Positions 31,012 through 45,400 of a stretch of 64,000 bases of DNA are shown one piece after another. The stretch comes from Eukaryota sp. TZLM1-RC. Taxonomy: Eukaryota > Metamonada: BaSk clade. Numbering within the stretch: position 1 is the stretch's first letter; each line of letters begins with the position of its first letter. Both the position numbers and the translations under genes were made by a program. The stretch spans positions 744,001 to 808,000 of the forward strand of contig JAUPSS010000010.1 in NCBI GenBank assembly GCA_040285825.1, in the 5' to 3' direction. The notes under the pieces are model-generated. The model was not told the DNA's origin, did no database searches, and worked only from the letters and a program-made list of their open reading frames with translations.

Positions 31012-31869
31012 AAAATCTGTGGAGAATTGCGAAGAACTGAAGTTGACAAATGAATGGCAACTATACACATTTTGGCTTCTTCAATTGCAAACATATGAAG
31101 CCATCTCCACTGGTTTCTTAAGGCAACCTTTGTTTCCCGATTATTACTGGAGTTGCAAGTTCTAGAATTACGAGGCAATATAGCATGACATGTAGTCACG
31201 TGCGTTTGTCCTAAAAATATTGGTTTGTGTGCCATAAGAAGTTTCACCACCATTTTCAGAACAAATATTTTATTTTGTATATTAAATGCGTTATATGCGA
31301 TGAAATTAAAATTAAAAGTGAATTCTTTTTATTGTAAGGTGTTGTTTTATTCCATTTACTGTTTCGACCAATACTGCTTTGCTCCTGAGATAATAGTTGT
31401 ACGTCTGGAAGATTAATGCATGATCAATCCTGCAAATTTTGGAGAAGCAGCACTTAACCCTTTATTTAATTTCGTTTTTCCTATTTAAAAACATCACCTT
31501 CTCCAGCTGATTTATGCTCTAAAACTAAAATAATACAAATTTCTGTTGACTAGACGAATAGTTGGATTGGTGATTCTGCTGAGATTCGACGAAATTTACA
31601 TATTGGAGACACTGTGAAAAACAGCTTCAGCAAAAACTTACAGAAATTTTTGGAGGTGGATTAGTAAGTTCCATTTTACCCATTCGTACAGAATGTCCAT
31701 TATGGTTTTGCTTCGTAGTTTGACAAAATGGTAAAATTTTATGGCAACTTTAATCTATTTTTATGGACATTTGCTTCTCCATGTTGTAAATTGTAATCGT
31801 CACTACAGCTGTCATTCTAACTCCATTTATTTAATTGTAAATCAGGCAACTTTTAAGTCAACAGTTGCC

Positions 31870-31975
31870 GATGCTCTTTTCAGCAAAGCAAAGCCTTTCA
31901 TCTTTATTGGCAAAATCATTTGCTGAATCCTTACAATCATCAACAGTGAACTCAATATCCTCAATACATATCCTC
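31870..31975 (-). mobile_element. Family-2 non-LTR fragment
   Basis: The phrase GCTCTTTTCAGCAAAGCAAAG...GCAAAATCA and TTGCTGAATCCTTACA matches 52,660-52,735 in the family-2 endonuclease. The fragment ends just upstream of the YqeC-like gene. The remaining 31,070-31,870 shows no gene. Confidence 0.6.
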
Positions 31976-32036
31976 AATAGTTCTTTCCAAGTAATTAGAT
32001 TCTAAGTAATATCTAATAGTAATTCTAAGAATCGAC

Positions 32037-32783
32037 ATGGAACCTCCACCATGTCTACCCTATTCTATCTACATTGCAGGAGGTGGTGGGAAGACTAGTC
32101 TCATGTACACTCTTGCACATTTCTATGCTCAACTAAACCTTCGTGTTGTGGTCACCACCACCACCAAACTGGCTCCCGAAGTGCCTTCCCATATTGTTCC
32201 TTCCACTATTGTTTCATCAGACACTAATTATATTCGATCCAAAATCTCGTCTGCCTCTTCACCTTCTCTGGTTGTATCCTCCACTGTAACCCACAACACC
32301 ACCACCAGACTCGTTGGCTTTCCTCCTGCAGTTGTTCAATCATTCACTCAGTTCTGTGATGTTCTCATTGTAGAAGCTGATGGATCTAGACAATTACCCT
32401 TGAAATGTCCAGCAGAACATGAACCTCAGATTGATGCCAACGCAAACACGGTTTACTATGTTGTAGGTGCTGATTGTTTAGGTGAGGTAGTGAATGATGT
32501 TGTCTTTAGGAGTGAATTAATTCCAAACATTACCCAATTTAATAATATTGTTACGCCTTGCTTGGTGGCTGATTTGATTAAGTCTGATAAAGGAGGACTC
32601 AAAATGGTACCTGATGATGCTGATTTCAATGTAGTTATTAATAAAAAAGAGTTAAAACCAGTAGAATGTAGAATTTTAGCTAAGTTGTTAGTAAAAACGC
32701 CAAGAATTGATAATGTTTTTTTGACTAGCCTTAAGGATTTAATTAATTGCTCAATGGAGAAAATTAATAAAAACGAATTGTAA
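32037..32783 (+). CDS. YqeC-like P-loop protein (selenium-cofactor accessory family)
   Basis: The 248-residue product has a Walker A motif AGGGGKTS (residues 14-21), VVVTTTTKLAP (about 37-47), a Walker B-like block CDVLIVEADGSRQLPLKCP (about 107-125) and EPQID...YYVVGADCLGEVV, then NKKEL near 201. This is the order seen in bacterial YqeC proteins (putative selenium-dependent hydroxylase accessory, TIGR03172). Those proteins are thought to help mature selenium-containing molybdenum hydroxylases. The predicted product has no signal or targeting peptide evident and is probably cytosolic. No other selenium or molybdenum gene is visible nearby. Its presence in a eukaryote suggests bacterial transfer, which is inference. 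Start ATG, stop TAA. Confidence 0.75.
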   Translation: MEPPPCLPYSIYIAGGGGKTSLMYTLAHFYAQLNLRVVVTTTTKLAPEVPSHIVPSTIVSSDTNYIRSKISSASSPSLVVSSTVTHNTTTRLVGFPPAVVQSFTQFCDVLIVEADGSRQLPLKCPAEHEPQIDANANTVYYVVGADCLGEVVNDVVFRSELIPNITQFNNIVTPCLVADLIKSDKGGLKMVPDDADFNVVINKKELKPVECRILAKLLVKTPRIDNVFLTSLKDLINCSMEKINKNEL

Positions 32784-33480
32784 AGTTAATTTTCTCTTAT
32801 TTTGGGATACTTTGTTTCGTTTGTATATACAATGGTCACCTAATAAACATTTAGTGTCACATTTACCAGTGATTTTGATATTGGATCATTTAATCAATGA
32901 TATATCTCATTTTAAAAGGGCTGATATTCAAATGAAAATGAATAATAATGGCAGTGTTTTCATTAGTACGATAGTTGTAATATTTTTACTTTGTGTCTAA
33001 ACAAGCTAAACCCACCAGGAATAGAACGCTAAAGTAATACATTGTTGCAAATTGTTTAAAAGTAAGCAAAACTTGATGAAAAGCGTCTTATCGAGAGAGA
33101 AGTACTTTTAAGTTTTTATGGCTGGTGTGACATTTTAAAGGCGAATTTTGGTACATGCTTCAAGACAAAATGGATTATTAGTTGTACTTTTTACTCTAGT
33201 ACCACCTGTAGTGGAATTTGTGATGGACCAATGCTGTATCGCAGTTTTAGAGAAAGAATGAGAATATGACACGTCAGCATGTGATATACTGTGAAACCTA
33301 CCAACTCTATTCAACAACAACATTTGACTAAGTAAAGGGGCTATTTCCTCCTCTTGATGAACTTGGAACATTTTTGAGCTATATCCGATCAGCAAAGGAC
33401 AGGAGGAATTTGGACATATCTTGAGATACTGTTGTGGATGAGGTTGATTGTTATGATTTCATCAAATTCAACAATCAACA

Positions 33481-36400
33481 ATGGTACATCTCTCCATTCT
33501 TCTTCTGCTCTCATGTTACACTGCCTTGGCCACACAAGTCAACTGGATATCTGTTCATGATGATAGTTTTGGTGACGTTAATAATTGGTCATTTTCAGAA
33601 AATGAAGACTTTTTCACTCCTGGTTTAATCTTTGTGGTTGATCTTGATGTTCAAATAACTTTATATACAGATTTACTCCCCAACATCCAAGAAATTAGAC
33701 TTGGTGGTGGTTCCTCCTCACCATCTCTCAAAATCAGTGCATCTCTTTCAGTTGAGAACTTTGTTTGGAACAGCGGTAGTCTAGAGATCGACACCAAGTT
33801 ATTCAACATTCACTCTACCCTTGACTTGGCGTCGCATAGCCCCAAGGAACTACTTAAAGGTACTTTACTTTCATTTGGTTTTGTCCGAGTTTTTCATTCT
33901 TGCATACTTACACTTAAGCACGACTCTGCACTTAGTGTTCGCCATGTTTATAATGATGACAATAAAGTCTTAATATCCCCTTCATCCGGAATTTTCGAAA
34001 TTACAAAACCTGCTGGAGAATCAGAGCCACAAGTTGAGTTTTTTGTTCCAATCGAATTGGAAATTAATAGTCATTTAAAAATCGGTGTTACTGCACATTT
34101 AGTTGGAAATGTTGTGGTTAAAGAAGGTGCGGTTTTGGAGTTTAACCATGATTCGGAAATAAACAGTGAAATAGAGTTGAATGGAGAAAATTCTGAGCTC
34201 AAAGTTGATGGTTGTACTGTTCAATTTAAGTCAAAATCCTATTATTCTGCAGTAGAAAATGATTTATTAGTTTATTTTAACTTTAGGGATCCTCCTAGTA
34301 ATGGTTACTTCAGTGATTTTTTTGGTAATTTCTATGCGAAAATTATAGGTGATACTCACCACAATGATGATCATGTTTCAATGTCAGGTAACAATGGCCA
34401 TTTACTTAGTAGTTTCAGGCCTGCCCCTACTGGTCCTTTTACAATCTACATGGAATATGAAGTTAGATCCTCATTTAACTCATGGTCCACAACATCTCAA
34501 ACGGCTCAATTTGGTATTGATTCTAGTCAAGAATCTTGTAGTTTTGTTACCGGTTTTCGTAGAGATTTTATTGATTACTATTATGTTTGGTCGATTTTTC
34601 GTGGGTTTTTTGTTGCCTTACTATCGTCTGCTTCATTTACACAGAGTATTCACGGGGAATCAGATTTCGTCGGTTCTTTTCATCCCCTTGCTTACATTGT
34701 ATCAGACACTCAAGTAATGGTGATGCACCTGTCTGGCGGTCATTTTTATTATAATTCACATGCTTCATCTCCAATCGGTTCATGCCAACGGACATTGCCT
34801 TTAGATTTTGGTCGTTTGTTCAATTCAAATGGAGTTGTGATCTCTAACCATAATGGTAAACTCCGTGAGTACAGAGTTTATGACAGAGCTCTTACTACTT
34901 CTTCAACATTGTTTTCGCAATCAGGAGAAGAAGGAATTGCCGAAACTATTACTGTTCCTGAATTCATTGGGTCTGGTTTTGTCACTCTGACTGAAGGTAG
35001 TACCATTTCCCCGATTCCTGCAGAATTAGACCATATTGATTATCCTGGGAGCACAATTTTTGATAGCCAGTTTACTTGTCTTGGAAACACTGTGGTTGTC
35101 ATAACGGGAAATGTTGTTGTTAATTCAGGGGAAGATATTTCTGTGAATTGCATGATAAAACTTGAAGGTAGCATGACTATCATCAGTGGAAATGTTATTT
35201 TCTCCAAAGATTCTCAGTTTGATGGTAGTCTTATCATTGAAGAAGATGGACTGGTTTCATTTAAGGACGCTGTTTACACATTTACTACTGATTCTACCCT
35301 TGAACAATGTGCCAATTGTGTTGCTACCACAGAGAATACAGTTTTAAATATTGACGGACTTTGGAAAGGAGAGTCTATGCTTATTTTTCGGAAAGAATTT
35401 AATTTGCTTGAGAATTCTAGAATAGAGACTTTAACTTTTGCCCTGGATTTTTCTGGTCTGTATGAATATGAATCAGAGTATTTCAACTTTTTAAACATAG
35501 TTAATCTTTCTATATTGTCTGGTGATATTTACTTTTTGCTTGAACCCAATGAAGTTGTAGAGTTTGAGTCCTTTGATGTTAAAGGTGGATCTGTGTTTTT
35601 TATCAATGGTGATCTCAAAACAAGTACTTTTACAATCAGTTCTGGTTCTACTTCTTGTGTTGCGTTTACTAACACTATACTGAATTCCTTTAATACTCTT
35701 TCTCTACAAAATGGTCATTTAAGCTTTGAATATGATGATAGTCTGGATTTGGCATTTGAGGTTGACTTGGAAAATTCTGAGCTTACTTTGAAAAATTTTG
35801 TTAATTATAACTTTGATGAACTCAAATTAATAGATTCTACTAGAAATGGTGCTGGTAATTTGGTAGCCAAGAGTTTGTCATTTGCCAATAGTGAATTTGC
35901 TGAAAGCGGCGAAACAATTTGTAATGAAAATTGTCAAATTTTAGATCATTCCCCTAATAACAACAAAATAAGTGACCTTCATAAGCTTACATTTAATAGT
36001 GGAGGTCAAATTAGTTCTGGAAATGCTAGGTTGGAAATATTAGATGGACAATTCATTTTACCTTTAGATTTGGTTTTCCAACTCGATTCTACACTTATTG
36101 TTTCAACCTCATCTCAAACAGATTTTCAAATATTGGGTACACTGACTATTAAAGAAGAAGGTGCTTTGGTAATTGAGGATCCATTTGAATCTGAAGGAAC
36201 TTTTATTGTAAATGGTAAATTAGAATTAGATTCAGATACTACCATTGGTGGAACTTTGAAGGTTTCAGATGGTGGGGAAGCTGTTTTCAAAGGGGATTCT
36301 TATACTTTTAACGAAAATTCCAAGCTTGAAGTTCATCATCCAAATACCCTAGTTTTACAGGAACCTATTGAATTAACTATTGAAGGTACTTATAAAGGAA

Positions 36401-39400
36401 TTGGTTCCATCACTCACTCACATGGAAAGTTGACGTTTACTTCTGGTTCAAAGGTGGATACTGGAGATTTTATTGTTAAAACTGACAATGAATTAAATTT
36501 TAATGGTGCTGAATTTAAGTCATTAAACTTGCTAAAAATAGAAAGAGGTGAGGTTACTTTTGACTATGATGACACTTTTGAAAATATTGACATTGCCTCA
36601 ATAAAACTCGAAGAAGGTTCTGTTAGCTTTACCAATGGTGATTTAAAGGCAAATACCTTTACTATTAACTCTGAATCTACGGCTAGTGCTTCATTCATTA
36701 ATACTAATCTAGATTCTTTAAGTGATTTCAGTTCAAATAATGGTATTATTGAGTTCCATTATGAGGATGATCTCACCATTTCCACAGATTTTGATCTTGA
36801 TAATTCTGTCTTGGAATTAACAAACTCAGATACTATTTATTCTTTTATTGATGTTAATCTCCTCTCCTCAACTCGGAAGGGTAATGGAAATTTAATGGTT
36901 CAAGATTTAAGTTTTTCAAATACTACTTTTGCTGGTAATTCCCAAACTAAATGTACCCAAAGTTGTACTGTTTTCACTAGTGAATCTAACACTATCATTG
37001 TCAGTGATTCTCATGAATTACTATTTGATGCTAATGGTAATATTGATTCTGAATTCCCTGTCAATTTTCAAATTAATTCGGCTAGTTTTATTTTAAAGAA
37101 ACACAATTCGATTTCTACAAATACTGAAGTTACAGTATCAACCTCATCTCAAACAGATTTTCAAATTTTGGACACATTGGTTATTGAAGAAGGAGGTGCT
37201 TTGGTAATTGAGGATTTATTTGAATTTGAAGGAACTTTTATTGTAAATGGTAAATTAGAATTAGAAAAAGATAATACCATTGGTGGTGCTTTAAAGGTTT
37301 CAGATGGTGGTGAAGCTATTTTGAAAGGATATTCTTATACATTTAACGAAAATTCCAAGCTTGAAGTTCATCCAAATACCCTAGTTTTACAGGAACCTAT
37401 TGAATTAACAATTGAAGGTACTTATAAAGGAATTGGTTCCATCACTCACTCACATGGAAAGTTGACGTTTACTTCTGGTTCAAAGGTGGATACTGGAGAT
37501 TTTATTGTTAAAACTGACAATGAATTAAATTTTAATGGTGCTGAATTTAAGTCATTAAACTTGCTAAAAATAGAAAGAGGTGAGGTTACTTTTGACTATG
37601 ATGACACTTTTGAAAATATTGATATTGCCTCAATAAAACTCCAAGAAGGTTCTGTTACCTTTACCAATGGTGATTTAAAGGCAAATACCTTTACTATTAA
37701 CTCTGAATCTACGGCTAGTGCTTCATTCATTAATACTAATCTAGATTCTTTAAGTGATTTCACCTCAAATAATGGTAATATTCAGTTCAATTATGATGAT
37801 GATCTCACCATTTCCGGAGATTTTGATCTTGATAATTCTGTCTTGGAATTAACAAACTCAGATACTATTTATTCTTTTAGTGATGTTAATTTCCTCTCGT
37901 CAACTCGAAAGGGTAATGGAATTTTAATGGTTCAAGATTTGAGTTTTTCAAATACTACTTTTGCTGGTAATTCCCAAACTAAATGTACCCAAAGTTGTAC
38001 TGTTTTCACTAGTGAATCTAACACTATCATTGTCAGTGTTTCTCATGAATTACTATTTGATGCTAATGGTAATATTGATTCTGAATTCCCTGTCAATTTT
38101 CAAATTAATTCGGCTAGTTTTATTTTAAAGAAACACAATTCGATTTCTACAAATACTGAAGTTACGGTATCAACCTCATCTCAAACAGATCTCCAAATTT
38201 TGGACACATTGGTTATTGAAGAAGGAGGTGCTTTGGTAATTCAGGATTTATTTGAATTTGAAGGAACTTTTATTGTAAATGGTAAATTAGAATTAGATTC
38301 AGATAATACCATTGGTGGTACTTTAAAGGTTTCAGATGGTGGTGAAGCTATTTTGAAAGGAGATTCTTATACATTTAACGAAAATTCCAAGCTTGAAGTT
38401 CATCCAAATACGCTAACTTTACAGGAACCTATTGAATTAACAATTGAAGGTACTTATAAAGGAATTGGTTCCATCACTCACTCACATGGAAAGTTGACGT
38501 TTACTTCTGGTTCAAAGGTGGATACTGGAGATTTTATTGTTAAAACTGACAATGAATTAAATTTTAATGGTGCTGAATTTAAATCCTTAAACTTGCTAAA
38601 AATAGAAAGAGGTGAGGTTACTTTTGACTATGATGACACTTTTGAAAATATTGACATTGCCTCAATAAAACTCGAAGAAGGTTCTGTTAGCTTTACCAAT
38701 GGTGATTTAAAGGCAAATACCTTTACTATTAACTCTGAATCTACGGCTAGTGCTTCATTCATTAATACTAATCTAGATTGTTTAAGTGATTTCACCTCAA
38801 ATAATGGTAATATTCAGTTCAATTATGATGATGATCTCACCATTTCCGGAGATTTTGATCTTGATAATTCTGTCTTGGAATTAACAAACTCAGATACTAT
38901 TTATTCTTTTAGTGATGTTAATCTCCTCTCCTCAACTCGGAAGGGTAATGGAAATTTAATGGTTCTAGATTTAAGTTTTTCAAATACTACTTTTGCTGGT
39001 AATTCCCAAACTAAATGTACCCAAAGTGGTACTGTTTTCACTAGTGAATCTAACACTATCATTGTCAGTGATTCTCATGAATTACTATTTGATGCTAATG
39101 GTAATATTGATTCTGAATTCCCTGTCAATTTTCAAATTAATTCGGCTAGTTTTATTTTACAGAAACACAATTCGATTTCTACAAATACTGAAGTTACGGT
39201 ATCAACCTCATCTCAAACAGATCTCCAAATTTTGGACACATTGGTTATTGAAGAAGGAGGTGCTTTGGTAATTGAGGATTTATTTGAATTTGAAGGAACT
39301 TTTATTGTAAATGGTAAATTAGAATTAGATTCAGATAATACCATTGGTGGTACTTTAATGGTTTTAGATGGTGGTGAAGCTATTTTTAAAGGAGATTCTT

Positions 39401-42400
39401 ATACATTTAACGAAAATTCCAAGCTTGAAGTTCATCCAAATACCCTAGTTTTACAGGAACCTATTGAATTAACAATTCAAGGTACTTATAAAGGAATTGG
39501 TTCCATCACTCACTCACATGGAAAGTTGACGTTTACTTTTGGTTCAAAGGTGGATACTGATGATTTTATTGTTAAAACTGACAATGAATTAACTTTTGAT
39601 GGTGCTGAATTTAAATCCTTAAACTTGCTAAAAATAGAAAGAGGTGAGGTTACTTTTGACTATGATGACACTTTTGAAAATATTGACATTGCCTCAATAA
39701 AACTCGAAGAAGGTTCTGTTACCTTTACCAATGGTGATTTAAAGGCAAATACCTTTACTATTAACTCTGAATCTACGGCTAGTGCTTCATTTACTAACAC
39801 TAACCTAGATTCTTTAAGTGATTTCACCTCAAATAATGGTAATATTCAGTTCAATTATGATAATGATCTCACCATTTCCACAGATTTCAATTTTGATAAT
39901 TCTGTCTTGGAATTAACAAACTCAGATACTATTTATTCTTTTATTGATGTTAATTTCCTCTCGTCAACTCGAAAGGGTAATGGAATTTTAATGGTTCAAG
40001 ATTTGAGTTTTTCAAATACTACTTTTGCTGGTAATTCCCAAACTAAATGTACCCAAAGTTGTACTGTTTTCACTAGTGAATCTAACACTATCATTGTCAG
40101 TGTTTCTCATGAATTACTATTTGATGCTAATGGTAATATTGATTCTGAATTCCCTGTCAATTTTCAAATTAATTCGGCTAGTTTTATTTTAAAGAAACAC
40201 AATTCGATTTCTACAAATACTGAAGTTACGGTATCAACCTCATCTCAAACAGATCTCCAAATTTTGGACACATTGGTTATTGAAGAAGGAGGTGCTTTGG
40301 TAATTCAGGATTTATTTGAATTTGAAGGAACTTTTATTGTAAATGGTAAATTAGAATTAGATTCAGATAATACCATTGGTGGTACTTTAAAGGTTTCAGA
40401 TGGTGGTGAAGCTATTTTGAAAGGAGATTCTTATACATTTAACGAAAATTCCAAGCTTGAAGTTCATCCAAATACCCTAATTTTACAGGAACCTATTGAA
40501 TTAACAATTCAAGGTACTTATAAAGGAATTGGTTCCATCACTCACTCACATGGAAAGTTGACGTTTACTTCTGGTTCAAAGGTGGATACTGGAGATTTTA
40601 TTGTTAAAACTGACAATGAATTAAATTTTAATGGTGCTGAATTTAAATCCTTAAACTTGCTAAAAATAGAAAGAGGTGAGGTTACTTTTGACTATGATGA
40701 CACTTTTTGAAAATATTGACATTGCCTCAATAAAACTCGAAGAAGGTTCTGTTAGCTTTACCAATGGTGATTTAAAGGCAAATACCTTTACTATTAACTC
40801 TGAATCTACGGCTAGTGCTTCATTCATTAATACTAATCTAGATTCTTTAAGTGATTTCACCTCAAATAATGGTAATATTCAGTTCAATTATGATGATGAT
40901 CTCACCATTTCCGGAGATTTTGATCTTGATAATTCTGTCTTGGAATTAACAAACTCAGATACTATTTATTCTTTTAGTGATGTTAATCTCCTCTCCTCAA
41001 CTCGGAAGGGTAATGGAAATTTAATGGTTCTAGATTTAAGTTTTTCAAATACTACTTTTGCTGGTAATTCCCAAACTAAATGTACCCAAAGTGGTACTGT
41101 TTTCACTAGTGAATCTAACACTATCATTGTCAGTGATTCTCATGAATTACTATTTGATGCTAATGGTAATATTGATTCTGAATTCCCTGTCAATTTTCAA
41201 ATTAATTCGGCTAGTTTTATTTTACAGAAACACAATTCGATTTCTACAAATACTGAAGTTACGGTATCAACCTCATCTCAAACAGATCTCCAAATTTTGG
41301 ACACATTGGTTATTGAAGAAGGAGGTGCTTTGGTAATTGAGGATTTATTTGAATTTGAAGGAACTTTTATTGTAAATGGTAAATTAGAATTAGATTCAGA
41401 TAATACCATTGGTGGTACTTTAATGGTTTTAGATGGTGGTGAAGCTATTTTTAAAGGAGATTCTTATACATTTAACGAAAATTCCAAGCTTGAAGTTCAT
41501 CCAAATACCCTAGTTTTACAGGAACCTATTGAATTAACAATTCAAGGTACTTATAAAGGAATTGGTTCCATCACTCACTCACATGGAAAGTTGACGTTTA
41601 CTTTTGGTTCAAAGGTGGATACTGATGATTTTATTGTTAAAACTGACAATGAATTAACTTTTGATGGTGCTGAATTTAAATCCTTAAACTTGCTAAAAAT
41701 AGAAAGAGGTGAGGTTACTTTTGACTATGATGACACTTTTGAAAATATTGACATTGCCTCAATAAAACTCGAAGAAGGTTCTGTTACCTTTACCAATGGT
41801 GATTTAAAGGCAAATACCTTTACTATTAACTCTGAATCTACGGCTAGTGCTTCATTTACTAACACTAACCTAGATTCTTTAAGTGATTTCACCTCAAATA
41901 ATGGTAATATTCAGTTCAATTATGATAATGATCTCACCATTTCCACAGATTTCAATTTTGATAATTCTGTCTTGGAATTAACAAACTCAGATACTATTTA
42001 TTCTTTTTATTGATGTTAATTTCCTCTCGTCAACTCGAAAGGGTAATGGAATTTTAATGGTTCAAGATTTGAGTTTTTCAAATACTACTTTTGCTGGTAA
42101 TTCCCAAACTAAATGTACCCAAAGTTGTACTGTTTTCACTAGTGAATCTAACACTATCATTGTCAGTGTTTCTCATGAATTACTATTTGATGCTAATGGT
42201 AATATTGATTCTGAATTCCCTGTCAATTTTCAAATTAATTCGGCTAGTTTTATTTTAAAGAAACACAATTCGATTTCTACAAATACTGAAGTTACGGTAT
42301 CAACCTCATCTCAAACAGATCTCCAAATTTTGGACACATTGGTTATTGAAGAAGGAGGTGCTTTGGTAATTCAGGATTTATTTGAATTTGAAGGAACTTT

Positions 42401-45400
42401 TATTGTAAATGGTAAATTAGAATTAGATTCAGATAATACCATTGGTGGTACTTTAAAGGTTTCAGATGGTGGTGAAGCTATTTTGAAAGGAGATTCTTAT
42501 ACATTTAACGAAAATTCCAAGCTTGAAGTTCATCCAAATACCCTAATTTTACAGGAACCTATTGAATTAACAATTCAAGGTACTTATAAAGGAATTGGTT
42601 CCATCACTCACTCACATGGAAAGTTGACGTTTACTTCTGGTTCAAAGGTGGATACTGGAGATTTTATTGTTAAAACTGACAATGAATTAAATTTTAATGG
42701 TGCTGAATTTAAATCCTTAAACTTGCTAAAAATAGAAAGAGGTGAGGTTACTTTTGACTATGATGACACTTTTGAAAATATTGACATTGCCTCAATAAAA
42801 CTCGAAGAAGGTTCTGTTAGCTTTACCAATGGTGATTTAAAGGCAAATACCTTTACTATTAACTCTGAATCTACGGCTAGTGCTTCATTCATTAATACTA
42901 ATCTAGATTCTTTAAGTGATTTCACCTCAAATAATGGTAATATTCAGTTCAATTATGATGATGATCTCACCATTTCCGGAGATTTTGATCTTGATAATTC
43001 TGTCTTGGAATTAACAAACTCAGATACTATTTATTCTTTTAGTGATGTTAATCTCCTCTCCTCAACTCGGAAGGGTAATGGAAATTTAATGGTTCTAGAT
43101 TTAAGTTTTTCAAATACTACTTTTGCTGGTAATTCCCAAACTAAATGTACCCAAAGTTGTACTGTTTTCACTAGTGAATCTAACACTATCATTGTCAGTG
43201 ATTCTCATGAATTACTATTTGATGCTAATGGTAATATTGATTCTGAATTCCCTGTCAATTTTCAAATTAATTCGGCTAGTTTTATTTTACAGAAACACAA
43301 TTCGATTTCTACAAATACTGAAGTTACGGTATCAACCTCATCTCAACCAGATCTCCAAATTTTGGACACATTGGTTATTGAAGAAGGAGGTGCTTTGGTA
43401 ATTGAGGATCCATTTGAATCTGAAGGAACTTTTATTGTAAATGGTAAATTAGAATTAGATTCAGATACTACCATTGGTGGAACTTTGAAGGTTTCAGATG
43501 GTGGGGAAGCTGTTTTCAAAGGGGATTCTTATACTTTTAACGAAAATTCCAAGCTTGAAGTTCATCATCCAAATACCCTAGTTTTACAGGAACCTATTGA
43601 ATTAACTATTGAAGGTACTTATAAAGGAATTGGTTCCATCACTCACTCACATGGAAAGTTGACGTTTACTTCTGGTTCAAAGGTGGATACTGGAGATTTT
43701 ATTGTTAAAACTGACAATGAATTAAATTTTAATGGTGCTGAATTTAAGTCATTAAACTTGCTAAAAATAGAAAGAGGTGAGGTTACTTTTGACTATGATG
43801 ACACTTTTGAAAATATTGATATTGCCTCAATAAAACTCCAAGAAGGTTCTGTTACCTTTACCAATGGTGATTTAAAGGCAAATACCTTTACTATTAACTC
43901 TGAATCTACGGCTAGTGCTTCATTCATTAATACTAATCTAGATTCTTTAAGTGATTTCACCTCAAATAATGGTAATATTCAGTTCAATTATGATGATGAT
44001 CTCACCATTTCCGGAGATTTTGATCTTGATAATTCTGTCTTGGAATTAACAAACTCAGATACTATTTATTCTTTTAGTGATGTTAATCTCCTCTCCTCAA
44101 CTCGGAAGGGTTATGGAAATTTAATGGTTCTAGATTTAAGTTTTTCAAATACTACTTTTGCTGGTAATTCCCAAACTAAATGTACCCAAAGTTGTACTGT
44201 TTTCACTAGTGAATCTAACACTATCATTGTCAGTGATTCTCATGAATTACTATTTGATGCTAATGGTAATATTGATTCTGAATTCCCTGTCAATTTTCAA
44301 ATTAATTCGGCTAGTTTTATTTTAGAGAAACACAATTCGATTTCTACAAATACTGAAGTTACGGTATCAACCTCATCTCAACCAGATCTCCAAATTTTGG
44401 ACACATTGGTTATTGAAGAAGGAGGTGCTTTGGTAATTGAGGATTTATTTGAATTTGAAGGAACTTTTATTGTAAATGGTAAATTAGAATTAGATTCAGA
44501 TACTACCATTGGTGGAACTTTAAAGGTTTCAGATGGTGGTGAAGCTATTTTTAAAGGGGATTCTTATACTTTCAACGAAAATTCCAAGCTTGAAGTTCAT
44601 CCAAATACCCTAATTTTACAGGAACCTATTGAATTAACAATTGAAGGTACTTATAAAGGAATTGGTTCCATCACTCACTCACATGGAAAGTTGACGTTTA
44701 CTTCTGGTTCAAAGGTGGATACTGGAGATTTTATTGTTAAAACTGACAATGAATTAAATTTTAATGGTGCTGAATTTAAGTCATTAAACTTGCTAAAAAT
44801 AGAAAGAGGTGAGGTTACTTTTGACTATGATGACACTTTTGAAAATATTGATATTGCCTCAATAAAACTCCAAGAAGGTTCTGTTACCTTTACCAATGGT
44901 GATTTAAAGGCAAATACCTTTACTATTAACTCTGAATTTACGGCTAGTGCTTCATTCATTAATACTAACCTAGATTCTTTAAGTGATTTCACCTCAAATA
45001 ATGGTAATATTCAGTTCAATTATGAGGATGATTTTACCATTTCCACAGATTTTGATCTTGATAATTCTGTCTTGGAATTAACAAACTCAGATACTATTTA
45101 TTCTTTTATTGATGTTAATCTCCTCTCCTCAACTCGGAAGGGTAATGGAAATTTAATGGTTCAAGATTTAAGTTTTTCAAATACTACTTTTACTGGTAAT
45201 TCCCAAACTAAATGTACTCAAAGTTGTACTGTTCAAGCTGAAACTTCACTTATCAATCAAATCACAGATCAACATAGGTTGTCGATTACCCCAGTTGTTG
45301 TTTTCTCCCACACCGTCTTTTACTTGGCTTCATCATCAATTATTTTCGAACAAAAGGTTAGCTTAATTGAACTTGAAGTTTTTGGTTCTTTTGGCTCCAG

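Noticed and set aside
36101-45240. CRISPR-like array or satellite
   Set aside because: The 1,032-bp units are protein-coding with a conserved reading frame; they are domain repeats, not CRISPR or non-coding satellite.
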